A stretch of DNA of 64,000 nt, taken from the NCBI GenBank assembly GCA_963932145.1, contig OZ010582.1:13357409-13421408 (forward strand), written 5' to 3'. Shown here piece after piece: positions 53,484 to 64,000 of this stretch (its first letter is position 1; the number at the start of each line of letters is the position of its first letter). The notes below the pieces were generated by a model. It saw nothing but the letters and a program-made list of their open reading frames with translations. It made no database searches and was not told the origin of the DNA. A program made the translations under genes and the position numbers. Source of the stretch: Acanthosepion lycidas (lineage: Eukaryota > Mollusca > Cephalopoda > Sepiida > Sepiidae).

Positions 53484-53531
<48 letters not shown>
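52676..53531. repeat. GATA higher-order minisatellite, 7 units
   Basis: A ~68-bp core beginning GAATCAACGATTGACATAAT and ending CCGAATAAGAAATAAATTA recurs at 52771, 52871, 52979, 53091, 53207, 53299 and 53401. Each copy is followed by a (GATA)n tract with GACA variants of varying length. Spacing is 92-116 bp, the variation coming mainly from the GATA tracts. The array begins and ends in GATA runs. Confidence 0.97.
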
Positions 53532-53532
<1 letters not shown>

Positions 53533-53799
53533 TGAAACAGAAATAGAAGAAAGTTCGCCTTGCGTAAATCTTGATAAAGGTCAGTTTTTATTTGATGTCT
53601 TGAAATTCAACCATGATTATCCTGACCTTGTAGGATTCAAGCCCGGATCTGTACTTAGATCAACCATTGCGATACACATCCTATATTTTATGAATCGATA
53701 ACAAAAGCCTGATGGATTAATAACATTAACATCTGCGTTGCAAATGTGCCAGATTGCATAATCTCGGACACATTTACTTACAAATATTTAATTGACTCA
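53532..53799. other. Unassigned sequence with a weak tRNA-like pattern
   Basis: Complement near 53690-53620 reads ATGGTTGATCTAAGTACAG then GGGCTTGAATCC, which is weakly SINE-like. Not called. Confidence 0.35.
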
Positions 53800-54072
53800 T
53801 TACCCATGCCAAACTTTGTGGATTTTCCTGCAATTAAATTGTCACATTCAATGGGTCGACTCTTGTTTCTTTAAGCTGAAACTGAAATTATGTCTTGCCC
53901 AAATTTAACTTTGAGTTTGTACATGGAATAATCCACATGTATAAAGCAACCTTCGACTTGTGGTGAAGTAATCATTTATTATTTAATTGGTGTACATGTC
54001 GACTGCTATATGTTAAACCATAATCCTAACACGAATGAAATCAGAAAATCATAATCATCTATAGTGCAGTAT
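53800..54072 (-). repeat. Dispersed repeat, pair member 2
   Basis: Inverted counterpart of 36415-36668. Confidence 0.85.
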
Positions 54073-54503
54073 ATATATATTTTTGATGCACCACAAACTA
54101 AATGCAATATTTTGTCCTATAAATTGATATCAAATGACGAAGCACCGAACATGAAAAGTAAAAATATTTATCACTCAATTTCATAGGAAATACATTGGCA
54201 TTTTATATAAATATTTTATGTTTATCGTCTTGGATTTATTCCTGTAATTTATGATATTGCAGTCATCTGCAAAGAAGAAAAACGGCTAGCATCAGTTTAG
54301 TAGAGAAAGCATAATAGGGATATTACACCCAAATCCTCTGACTTGTGACTTCGTGCTCAGACAAACACCGACGTATTTCGAAGTGTTTTACACTATGTGA
54401 CTGAAAGTGTGGCTCAAAATATACTATGATCTGCTGACATTCATTAACGGTGTCGCACGTGGGGATCACCTGCCTACGCAACTAACAACAAGACGTCACT
54501 ACG
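54073..54503. other. Unassigned sequence
   Basis: Nothing recognised. Confidence 0.5.
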
Positions 54504-54730
54504 ATAGATAGATAGATAGATAGATAGATAGTGTAAATGGGTACCAATTTTTCCTTCATCCGATCGTGGAGATATTTGCTAAGTACTATTTCGATATTCA
54601 AACAACATATATATTTATGACACCTTCCGAAGACTGGACTGAAAAATTACAAAAAAAGTTAATCAAATGAAATTTTAGAATCGATGTTCTGAACAGCAAC
54701 CAGTTAAGTGACACATTTTGTTTTAATTCC

Positions 54731-54812
<82 letters not shown>
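54504..54812. repeat. (GATA)n, then (CT)n-(AT)n microsatellites
   Basis: GATA 54504-54531, an unassigned 190-base spacer, CT 54736-54761 and AT 54764-54811. Confidence 0.95.
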
Positions 54813-54890
54813 TACTTTATAGGGGGAGCAATTATTGGAAAGCGCTCAATATCACTGATAGAGATAACAAATTCATATTTATGAATATGA
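54813..54890 (+). repeat. Decayed AT-linked dispersed repeat
   Basis: AAGCGCTCAATATCACTGAT and AGAGATAACAAATTCATATT follow an AT tract, in the same place as AGTGCTCAATATCAGAGATA in the 42.3-kb copy. Confidence 0.55.
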
Positions 54891-55475
<585 letters not shown>

Positions 55476-56739
55476 GGGCGATAAGCAAACATATCTACTT
55501 GTATTTGTGTTTCGCTTTTATTTAAGATTCTTTAAAACATATTTTGAAAATGAGATTTCGTACATTTGAAATCTGTTTTTGTTTGTTTCTTTGTTTTTTT
55601 TTTCCTTTTTGCTTTTTTTTTTTGATCCGGTAAATCTCATGTGTTTATGTCCTGGGAAGGGTGTAGTGTGTAATTGTACCGACATCGATATGCAAAATAT
55701 TTTGAAAACAAAACTGTGATATCCACTTCCAACAGAAAAATATAATTAACTTTCGTTAATGAGGATGGTCATAATATTCTAGTTATATTTGGAAAGAATG
55801 TGTTTATCTACTTTTCATTAACTTGTGGATCGTTTACAATAAAATTTATAATGGATTTACTATATTAGTAGGAATAAAGTATCTGTAAATGGCCTATAGA
55901 TTGACCGAAAAACCTCGTAATCAACATAAATTTGAAAGATTTTAATGTGATTAATAGTAGGAGACTAAAGTAATTCACTTAACTGATATGAATGAATTGT
56001 CAAAATTTCGTGGATTTTGCATGAAATATTCGGTGAAATTCGGAGTGAAATAAAAGGAATGACATGCAGTATTTCCTTTTTATCCTTAAATAAATGAGAA
56101 AATGTAAAAAAAAAAAATCCAAATTAGTCCATATTCATATAAGTTAAACTAATTATTTTAGACTGATACTAATAATTTACACTTTATTCTGTAAATGACG
56201 TAGAATTAAAATATAATATTTTGCATAATTAATCATCTCGAAGATGAATATTTATGACAAAGTAAGAAAAATTTTCCTATAATACGTTTCATCCTTTAAG
56301 ACTAGATCGAAATAAATTAATGTTTATGTAAACATAACTTTAGCCAGATGAAGTTCAAAAACTTCTACTTTATCATAGTATTTTTCCGCTAAAATTGTTC
56401 TTGATATATAAGCATTGATATATCGTTTTCCCATAAATGTTAATTGAATATCAATATTTCCCTTTGATTTATATTATTAAATTAAATTTGAATTTTATAT
56501 TGACAATAATCGCTCAATGTCTATCCAATCTTTAGGTGATTATCGCATCGTCGAACAAGTGTCCAAAACACGAAACCGTGACAATGGTCAATCTATTGAA
56601 GGCTTCCAATTAATTACAACTTATACATTATGTCTATTTTTTATAAATATTGTTGATGGTTTCAGATTTATTTAATGATGATTAATATAATCGTAAAAGT
56701 GAAAATCATGCTTGATTGAATCTTGCAGTATATACACGG

Positions 56740-56742
<3 letters not shown>
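55476..56742. other. Unassigned AT-rich sequence
   Basis: About 1.25 kb without a recognised element or gene. Confidence 0.55.
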
Positions 56743-57262
<520 letters not shown>

Positions 57263-57264
<2 letters not shown>

Positions 57265-58209
57265 TACAGATCAAAAGTTTGGATTCACTCCCAAAATTAG
57301 CATGTAATGAATACGACAGAAGAGTGAAAAAAAATGCGTGAAAAAGACCTGAGGGTCATTGAAAAAAGAATGGATTCAATTATCGAACTTATACTTTGAG
57401 AAACTTTTGCTGCAATATAAAGTGTAAAGGAGGTTATTTTGACAAGAGCAAAATTTCAAAATAAAATGCTATTTTTTTTATTTTAGTTACAATAAAATTT
57501 TTAGTAAAAATCATGCCTCACTTTTTTTTTACACACATGTTTAATAATTGTTTCTTATTTACGTACAAAACAACTACTTTTTGGACCAATTTAAAACAAA
57601 AATCCTCTATATACAATGAGGGATACAAATTTTCGTACACAACCAAATTTTTATTTCATTGTATTTCCACCTAATGAATAAACATAATTTTCCTATATAA
57701 TTAACTGTACACAAATGCATAATAATTAAATATGCATAGAAAACAGAAGAAAAAAAATGATTTAATAGAAATAAATCCTATTTATCCAATTTAATCTTCA
57801 CTGATAATAAAAGTTCAAATATTGATAACGAGCGAATGTTATTTAATCAGCAATGCTTATTTAATGATAAGTTGTGTACGATTATATGATTTGAAATGTA
57901 TGTTTGTTATTGTTTAGAATTATCATTTAAGGTTCTTGTAAATTATAACTGTTTATTAATCACACTCTGCTTCGAACGATAGCATGTAAGATGTCTACTT
58001 AATGAGGTAGTAGTGTGTTCGATATAGGTCATTGATTATCTTGTACTATGTATTGAATTTGGTACACTATATTCGTCACCGCTAGTTTAGATTTGCTGGG
58101 TTATTTCGCTTGGTGACAAGGATTGTTATCTTCCATTTTCTATAATATATTATGAATTTTATATATTTCCCTGGGGTTACAGCAGAAATATGGTTTCTAA
58201 TGATTTTCC
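57263..58209. other. Unassigned AT-rich sequence
   Basis: Right after the AT tract, CTACAGATCAAAAGTTTGGA (then TTCACTC) resembles the start of some Tc1 elements but no matching inverted end was found. No gene recognised. Confidence 0.4.
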
Positions 58210-58431
58210 TCACAGCAACTTCAGCCTGCTTATAATTATTGGGCATCTGATTGTGATATTTTGTGGTATTATATTTTTGTTACTAGGGTCGTGTATTTTT
58301 TGTAAAAATAATTTTATTTGCTTATTAATGAGGTATTTGGGAAAATTATCGTTGACTAGAGTTTTTTTTATGCGATATAGTTCGCTTAGAAAGTTTTTTG
58401 GTGGGTGGGGGACAGGAAATTTGGTATACAC
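58210..58431 (-). pseudogene. Penelope-like polyprotein fragment (RT to GIY-YIG linker)
   Basis: The frame encodes PPKNFLSELYRIKKTLVNDN, FPKYLINKQIKLFLQKIHDP and IIPQNITIRCPI. In Penelope-like elements the stretch after RT reads ELxxIKxxLxxNxFPxxLIDxxIKxxLxK, a good fit in order and spacing. RT and endonuclease cores are not found on either side. The competing plus-strand frame at 58190-58459 is hydrophobic noise from the complement. Confidence 0.6.
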
Positions 58432-58645
58432 TGTTTACGCACATACTCCACAAAGCTAAAATATTGTGCAGAAGTAAACACAGAAATTCAACATCCGAAC
58501 ACAGCATCCTTGATAATGGCTAGAGACGTGACAGAAAGCGTTGGGAAGTATTATAATTATGGAGAATTTTATATTCTTCAACCCCTGAAATACGGAAAAA
58601 TGTTAGAATGCTCGAAAAACTCAATAAATATTGTCGGCCGTGTAA

Positions 58646-58650
<5 letters not shown>
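58432..58650. other. Unassigned sequence with a short dispersed repeat
   Basis: CATCCTTGATAATGGCTA at 58506-58523 also occurs at 29133-29150; the sequence that follows is similar only weakly. Confidence 0.45.
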
Positions 58651-58699
<49 letters not shown>

Positions 58700-58896
58700 T
58701 ATTTAAGTTATAAGGAACTTGGTAAACCGAATTGGTAAATCCAAAGAGGATGAAATCCTGAGAGCTCAATGTGAGGACAGAGCTAATATGTAATGAAAAA
58801 CAAACCACTTTAAGGTACCATTACGATAATTTATTTCACCCAAAATCCTTTTTTAAGGATTCAGGATCATCAGGTAAAACTTCCAACAACGAATTC

Positions 58897-58967
<71 letters not shown>

Positions 58968-58979
58968 GTGTGTGTGTGT

Positions 58980-59018
<39 letters not shown>
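58651..59018. repeat. (AT)n, (AT)n-(GT)n-(GATA)n microsatellites
   Basis: AT 58651-58695; unassigned spacer; AT 58903-58964, GT 58966-58979, GATA 58980-59018. Confidence 0.96.
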
Positions 59019-59019
<1 letters not shown>

Positions 59020-59793
59020 TCAGTCAGTCGCTTATTAATACTTTTAGGCTTGAATCTTGGTGGGTCTGTCTATGCCATATTAGTATATGTGTATTCGATT
59101 GATTGTATATGCTTTTTATTCTATCTATATGTGTCTGATATTATTTTCTTTGACGTGGATTTCTCTATTTCCTGTGTTTTCCGTGTTTTTACATGCTTAT
59201 ATACCTAAATATATTTACGTGTTTGTGTATTATGATATGATTGTGTCTGTCTTGTCATTTGCATAACTTCTTCACCTGCGCACATCATCTGAATTCACAT
59301 CCCTTCAATTGTATTTAAGTTGTTACGTTGTTTGAATATCATGAGTTTAACGTTTGGTCTAACTAAAAATTTGGCTTTTCGATTAAAACAATAAATAAAT
59401 AAATAAATATATGTATACTTTCCTCCGTTCCTTCTTCCAATAATTGTATAATATTTTGAATTTAATATAGGGTTAAATTTAAAATTTGTAATTTTTATTT
59501 TTTAACTTTATAGTAAAATTAAAAATTAATCAGAATGATTTTTAATTTAGTCTAACATTTAGGCATTAATAAATTGTCTCTTAGGATCGTTGTCAAGTTT
59601 TTGTATTATCTTATACTTGTAATTTAATTGTTCATTGTAGCTTACGTATCAATGTTTTCCCTATTGAGGGGAGCTTGGTTGGTTTTGAACTTTATTCTGC
59701 AATGAACACCATCACTTTACAAAACATCAGAAGTGTTTAAACAAAATGGCTATTTTTACAGTTATGTTATGTTATGTTTATTTTATAATTATA

Positions 59794-59797
<4 letters not shown>
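59019..59797. other. Unassigned sequence
   Basis: No gene or element recognised. Confidence 0.5.

Positions 59798-59859
<62 letters not shown>
59798..59859. repeat. (AT)n microsatellite
   Basis: Pure AT directly before the Penelope-like 3' end. Confidence 0.97.
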
Positions 59860-59861
<2 letters not shown>

Positions 59862-59862
<1 letters not shown>

Positions 59863-60243
59863 ACAACGGCTTCCCATATTTGATACTTCTCGTTTTCACT
59901 CTCGCGTGGTCATGTGTCACGTCACGAGCTGCGGTGTGATTTTCGCTTCCGCGTCTCGTATACACGAGTTTGGCGTTGCTTGAAAATCTTTCATGCAACA
60001 AAAACAGACTATCAATATTGCTTTGTCCATGTATTGTTTAATATATTAAAATGTATTTTGTCATCTTTGATAAAGGATGACGTAAGCCGAAAGCTTAGGT
60101 AGGATTAAAAAAAAAATGTATGAATATGGTGATTCTCTTTCATCTTTCAATGATAATGTTATTAAGCTTATCGGACAATATGAAAGAAATTTACTCAAAA
60201 TTAATCGACAAAACTTGTCTATATTATTTAATGAAACATGCAT

Positions 60244-60245
<2 letters not shown>
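59862..60245 (+). mobile_element. Penelope-like element 3' end, second copy
   Basis: Matches the complement of 48413-48725: TACTTCTCGTTTTCACTCTC, GTCACGAGCTGCGGTGTGAT, GTCATCTTTGATAAAGGATG, ACAAAACTTGTCTATATTAT and AATGAAACATGCATCAATAT. It carries no coding part, and AT tracts lie at both ends. Confidence 0.85.

Positions 60246-60315
<70 letters not shown>
60246..60315. repeat. (AT)n tail-like microsatellite
   Basis: AT directly after the GCATCA end, as in the 48.4-kb copy. Confidence 0.97.
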
Positions 60316-60317
<2 letters not shown>

Positions 60318-60924
60318 CATGAAACGAGGTTCCTATTAAGGTAGAGCTGGGTAGAATCTCATATTATTTTAACAATGTTTCATTTGAAACTAGTGAAAGC
60401 AAATGAAAAATTTTAGACGCCCTTAAAATCATAAATTATTTTCCAACCTACTGTGTGCCAAGTTGAAGATATTTTCTTATTCTTCAATATGAAAATACGC
60501 CAGTATTTAAAGTCGACTACTGCCGTTTGGAGAATAAATTCTTCTTCTAATTTCACGCAGTCTTTGTTTATTTCATAACAACCGAATTGAGGCTAATTCA
60601 ACCCAGACCCGTCGTTCCCTTCAGTTATCTTATATAAATATGACCCTTGCATTTTGAACATAAGGAAAATCCAATATTTACGTAATCTTTATCCTCTCTA
60701 TATATTTTTTTAAATTTTAGCATTAATGTATTTGATGATTTGAATATTTAAAAAAAAATCTAATGAAATTTAAAATAAGAAAGTTTTACATGCAAAAACT
60801 TATGTATAATAAAAAATAAGGAAACACTTGAAAAGAAATACTGGGTTTAAAACTGCTTCACGATCGATCAGCAAAGTTATGTAACGTTGAGTCTAGTGTG
60901 CAAATATCAGTATATCAAAGCTTG
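60316..60924. other. Unassigned sequence
   Basis: Nothing recognised. Confidence 0.5.
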
Positions 60925-61060
60925 GATGTGTGGGTGGTGTAATGGTTAACGCGTTCCAATAGCAATCGGGTTCGTTATATTTACTTACACACAAATACCC
61001 TTGGGAAATACAGAAATCTACCTCTTCTCCCCCAGTTATAAGTTCAATAATAAGACTTGT
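60925..61060 (+). mobile_element. tRNA-derived SINE, short
   Basis: The A box TGGTGTAATGGTTAACGCG is close to that of a tRNA, and GGGTTCG starts the B box, with the rest eroded. The middle part (TTACTTACACACAAATACCC, CTCTTCTCCCCCAGTTATAA) follows the family order seen at 22.5 and 55.2 kb. Confidence 0.75.
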
Positions 61061-61499
61061 ATATGTTAAACATTATTATCATCAAAATAATATTACAATC
61101 TAAAAATATGTACTGGATTTAAATAACCTGCAAGTTGGTGATATGTCTCGAAAAAAACAAATCAATAATTTAATCAAATTACTTGAAAGTGTTTGATTTA
61201 AATTCAATCGAGTCTAATTAGATTGAACCCCGTATTTATAAGCATTCTAAGGTGGCATCGTGTACATGTGTCTTCTTGGGGATAGTTTATGTCATTGATT
61301 TCACTTGTGATATTCTAAATTTGATTTGTATTTTGTTAAAAAAATGTTGTCGATCTTTGATAAATTACTCATATAGTATGTTAAATATGTAAATATGTAG
61401 GGTCTACACAACTGCTCTACCAATAAAATTCTGTTAACAACCGCTAGAGAGAGTTGTCAAAAAGCCCTATAAAAATTGGTGCAAAATCTCTGTTATATA
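61061..61499. other. Unassigned sequence
   Basis: Nothing recognised. Confidence 0.5.
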
Positions 61500-61600
61500 T
61501 ATTTTGCCATCTACAGACAGACTTTATCACTTTATCACACCTCATCAGTGTAGCTAGACGTCCGGTTGCCTCTAGCTAGAATCGAAACCCTGCAGAATGT
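61500..61600. repeat. Dispersed repeat related to 8473-8600
   Basis: CATCTACAGACAGACTTTAT, CTCATCAGTGTAGCTAGACG and CTAGCTAGAATCGAAACCC. On the minus strand CTGATGA is kept (61548-61542) but the following GAAAC is not, so the hammerhead-like core is incomplete here. Confidence 0.75.
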
Positions 61601-61709
61601 GCGTTTATATATATATTATCAAGAGGGGACATGTCTGGTTTCTCTTCGGCAAGGGTGGCATTTTGACACCAGTAAACATGATACTGAACATAACACATTA
61701 TTTTAAGAA

Positions 61710-62290
61710 ATTTTTATATTTATGCATTCTTTTTTATAGATACAAATATTTACGTAAATGCTCTGTTTATAATAAACAGTATTAAACAACATTTACTGGC
61801 CTGAATGTCCGATAAATTTCCATAGAAAATATTCGTTCTCCGACAAGAATCGAACCTGTATCCTATACGGATCCGTCATAGAGACTGACGTGCTTTTACC
61901 GATTTCGCCACAGAGGACCGTTTCGGTTTGCAATTTCGATAATACTGTTTATTGTCGGAATTTGTCCATTTCATAATGTGTGACATCATTTGTTTTAATT
62001 TCGATACGCATATGAATGTACATAAGAAAATCATGGAAAATTGTAGTTTAAAAACAGTAAAATCGTTTTCGCTCACGGAAACGCTCTTCGGTGGTGAAAT
62101 CGGTAAAAGCATGTCAGACTATATGACGGTTCCGTATAGGATACAGGTTCGATTCCTGTCGGAGGACGTACATATTTTCTATAAAAAATTCACGGACATT
62201 CAAGTCGTTAAATTAATTTAAATATTTGTATCTATAAAAAAGAATGTATAAACATAAAAATGTCTTAAAAATAATTGCCGGACTTTATCC
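61710..62290. mobile_element. Foldback tRNA-SINE element, copy C (both arms)
   Basis: Left arm 61710-61925, SINE on the minus strand: A-box complement at 61898-61910, B-box complement at about 61846-61856. Right arm 62085-62290, same SINE on the plus strand: GGTGAAATCGGTA at 62093-62105, GGTTCGATTCC at 62146-62156. The heads face each other around a spacer with TTTCATAATGTGTGACATCA and AAAATCATGGAAAATTGTAG. This is the most complete copy of the arrangement. Confidence 0.85.
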
Positions 62291-62339
62291 ATTTCATAAG
62301 GTATAACACAGTATATAATATGAGGGACAATTACTTCAT

Positions 62340-62578
62340 ATGAAACAAGATTGGTTGATTTTGTTTAGCGTTATATCAACCCATATGAGTTATTTAATGG
62401 CCGAATCTAAATATTTTTAACAGAATTATATGGCTTCAATAAAATAGATTTTGAATGCAATTATATGCTTTCAACTACAAAAGATGTATTGGTGTTATTT
62501 TGCTATGAAATGCATTGCTGGTAATTTTACTACAAATAACTACTGTTGGTAACTTCACTATCTATCTATCTATCTATA

Positions 62579-62646
<68 letters not shown>

Positions 62647-62669
62647 TACACGTTTCATTAAATACACAC

Positions 62670-62731
<62 letters not shown>

Positions 62732-62890
62732 TGTTGCTGGCAATTTTACTATAAATATCTGTTGTTGATATTTTTTATATAAAAATGTATTGTTGTATTT
62801 TTACTATAAAATATATTTTAATACTTTCATAGTGTTTTGTTATTTCTTGGATGTTCGCTATTTGCCCATATCTAGGACCCTCCTAACAAG
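62340..62890. repeat. Dispersed repeat, pair member 2, with internal (AT)n
   Basis: Matches 12425-12775 from GATTGGTTGATTTTGTTTAG to TTTGCCCATATCTAGGACC. Two AT tracts and a duplicated GTTGCTGGCAATTTTACTAT-type segment make it about 200 bp longer. Confidence 0.8.
62560..62727. repeat. (TATC)n and two (AT)n microsatellites
   Basis: TATC run 62560-62580, AT 62580-62642, AT 62673-62728, inside the dispersed repeat. Confidence 0.96.
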
Positions 62891-62899
62891 TGTTACCCC

Positions 62900-63310
62900 C
62901 AACTAGAAACAAGGAAATGAGTACTAAACTCTTATGTGATATCTTCCTCCCGTATTACAATAAGTGCTGGACATTCTCCTCAAAGATGTAGAAGAGACTT
63001 GAAGGAACAGAAATGTGTTTCTACAGAAGAATGCTGAGGATACAATGAACCAAATATGTGAGACAAGATGAGGTTTTAGAGAAAATGGAAACAAAAGGGA
63101 AAATTATATTTAACATCAGGAAGAGACAGTTGAGGTTTCTAGGGCTCGTAATGAGGAAAGAAGCCTTGGAAATTATGATACTAACGAGAAAGATAGAAGA
63201 AAAGAGGGATATAGGTAAACAACGAGCTTGAATAAATGGATGCCGGAATGAAAAGAAAGACTAAATTTATTAAGAGCTAAAAAGGACGGAGTTTTGGAGA
63301 GCCATGATTG
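62900..63310 (+). mobile_element. RTE-like LINE C-terminal region
   Basis: The best preserved copy of this type: in plus frames MCFYRRMLRIQ, QDEVLEKMETKGKIIFNIRK, RQLRFLGLVMRKEALEIMIL, TRKIEEKRDIGKQRA and TEFWRAMIATV. This is the RTE/BovB-type end (MWxYRRMLRIxW, LxFLGHIMRKExLExLxLTGxIxGKRxRGRQR, WRAMIxxV). A few stop codons and shifts make it a relic. The RT domain itself is not seen upstream, where the dispersed repeat lies instead. Confidence 0.85.
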
Positions 63311-64000
63311 CTACGGTCACAGCAAATTAAGAAGAAAAAACTTCTACAAATCTAAAAGTAATTCGTACGAAAAAACATATACCAAAGGTAACAGCAAAAT
63401 TGTTCAAATTGTGTAACAGCATGCGCTAATTGTCCATTCCACAAAATGTTTAATATCTAAAAAAACAAAACAAAAAGAAAACACTAAACTAATTGAGTTT
63501 CCTTAGCTATCTTGACACCACTGGTCGTATGAATCCCTGAAAACACTTTGAGTTATTCATCTGGAAAGGGAACAGGTTGAAATCCTTTTGTCAGCTCCAA
63601 TATATCTTCCCAACTGAGCAATGGTGATAGGAAAAATATCATTCACACCTTCATAATCTAGCTTCTATTTTTAAAGTCTTTTCAAGAACCATCGAGAGAA
63701 CAGTGAATAAGTTTTAAAAGAAGTGAACAATAAAGAGTAAAACTGGATCAGTAGATCACAACAGCAAGAGGAATCATCATTTCAACTTAGAGCTAAATAC
63801 ATTCTTATTGTTCAAAGTAGAGTCCAATAGTATTATAAAAATCTAGGAGAATTCCAGTAAGATATCTTTAATCATTTCTAAGATACAACCGTTCAAATTT
63901 TAATCTAACAATTAGAAAATTTTGCTGTTAAACGATTTGAACAACTTTGCTGTTACACCCGGTATCTAAATACATTTTTATTTTATTTTTTTCTCTCTTT
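63311..64000. other. Unassigned sequence to window end
   Basis: No gene or element recognised. Confidence 0.5.

Noticed and set aside
52676-53531. Regularly spaced repeats resembling a CRISPR array
   Set aside because: The 'spacers' are GATA microsatellites, the repeats are about 68 bp, and the setting is eukaryotic. It is a minisatellite.
57263-57300. Tc1-like left end (CTACAGATCAAAAGTTTGGA)
   Set aside because: No matching inverted end was found within the next 2 kb and no transposase follows.
58190-58459. Hydrophobic 89-codon plus frame as a membrane protein
   Set aside because: The complementary frame has recognisable Penelope-like blocks, so the plus frame is its shadow.

Overview
The window looks like intergenic or intronic DNA from a mollusc, most probably a cephalopod of the octopus type. 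That assignment is inference, resting on four things: very AT-rich sequence, dozens of long (AT)n tracts, tRNA-derived SINEs, and mollusc-like LINE and Penelope-like fragments. I found no intact host gene, rRNA gene, true tRNA gene, CRISPR array or bacterial-type operon. Nearly everything recognisable is a decayed mobile element or a simple repeat.

Layout. 1-8.8 kb: a jockey-like LINE end, a foldback pair of tRNA-SINE arms, a second SINE, a Tigger/pogo-like element with a 56-residue relic of its transposase start, and a 1.6-kb minus-strand jockey-like LINE with reverse transcriptase (RT) remains. 9-17 kb: an RTE-like LINE end and a cluster of R4/Dong-like LINE fragments (RT palm, thumb, endonuclease and C-terminus) broken up by a ~580-bp direct duplication and ending in two (TAA)n tails. 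17-23.4 kb: AT/GT arrays, an 80-bp palindromic mariner MITE, a pogo-like MITE, a Tc1 relic, a second jockey-like end, and a tandem pair of hAT-like MITEs, one split by a full-length SINE. 24-36 kb: RTE-like and jockey-like fragments, inverted repeats, a mariner-related element and a piggyBac-like MITE. 36-46 kb: dispersed repeats, a second 80-bp mariner MITE almost identical to the first, a 1.4-kb pyrimidine tract with a 175-bp tandem unit, a LINE C-terminus, a 58-bp-arm palindrome, and a TIR element carrying a SINE with a perfect 16-bp target duplication. 47-54 kb: an RTE-like end, a Penelope-like 3' end, a nearly complete but broken Tc1 element, a third jockey-like copy and a 7-unit GATA minisatellite. 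54-64 kb: the longest AT arrays, more SINEs, another Penelope-like fragment, another foldback SINE pair and an RTE-like end.

No gene products work together here. The organising principle is nested mobile DNA. Several element families end in or abut (AT)n tracts, and several families form long inverted repeats able to fold into hairpins. Those two patterns, with a possible hammerhead-like core at ~8.5 kb, are the points most worth a second look. All family names come from motifs recognised by eye; no database search was run.
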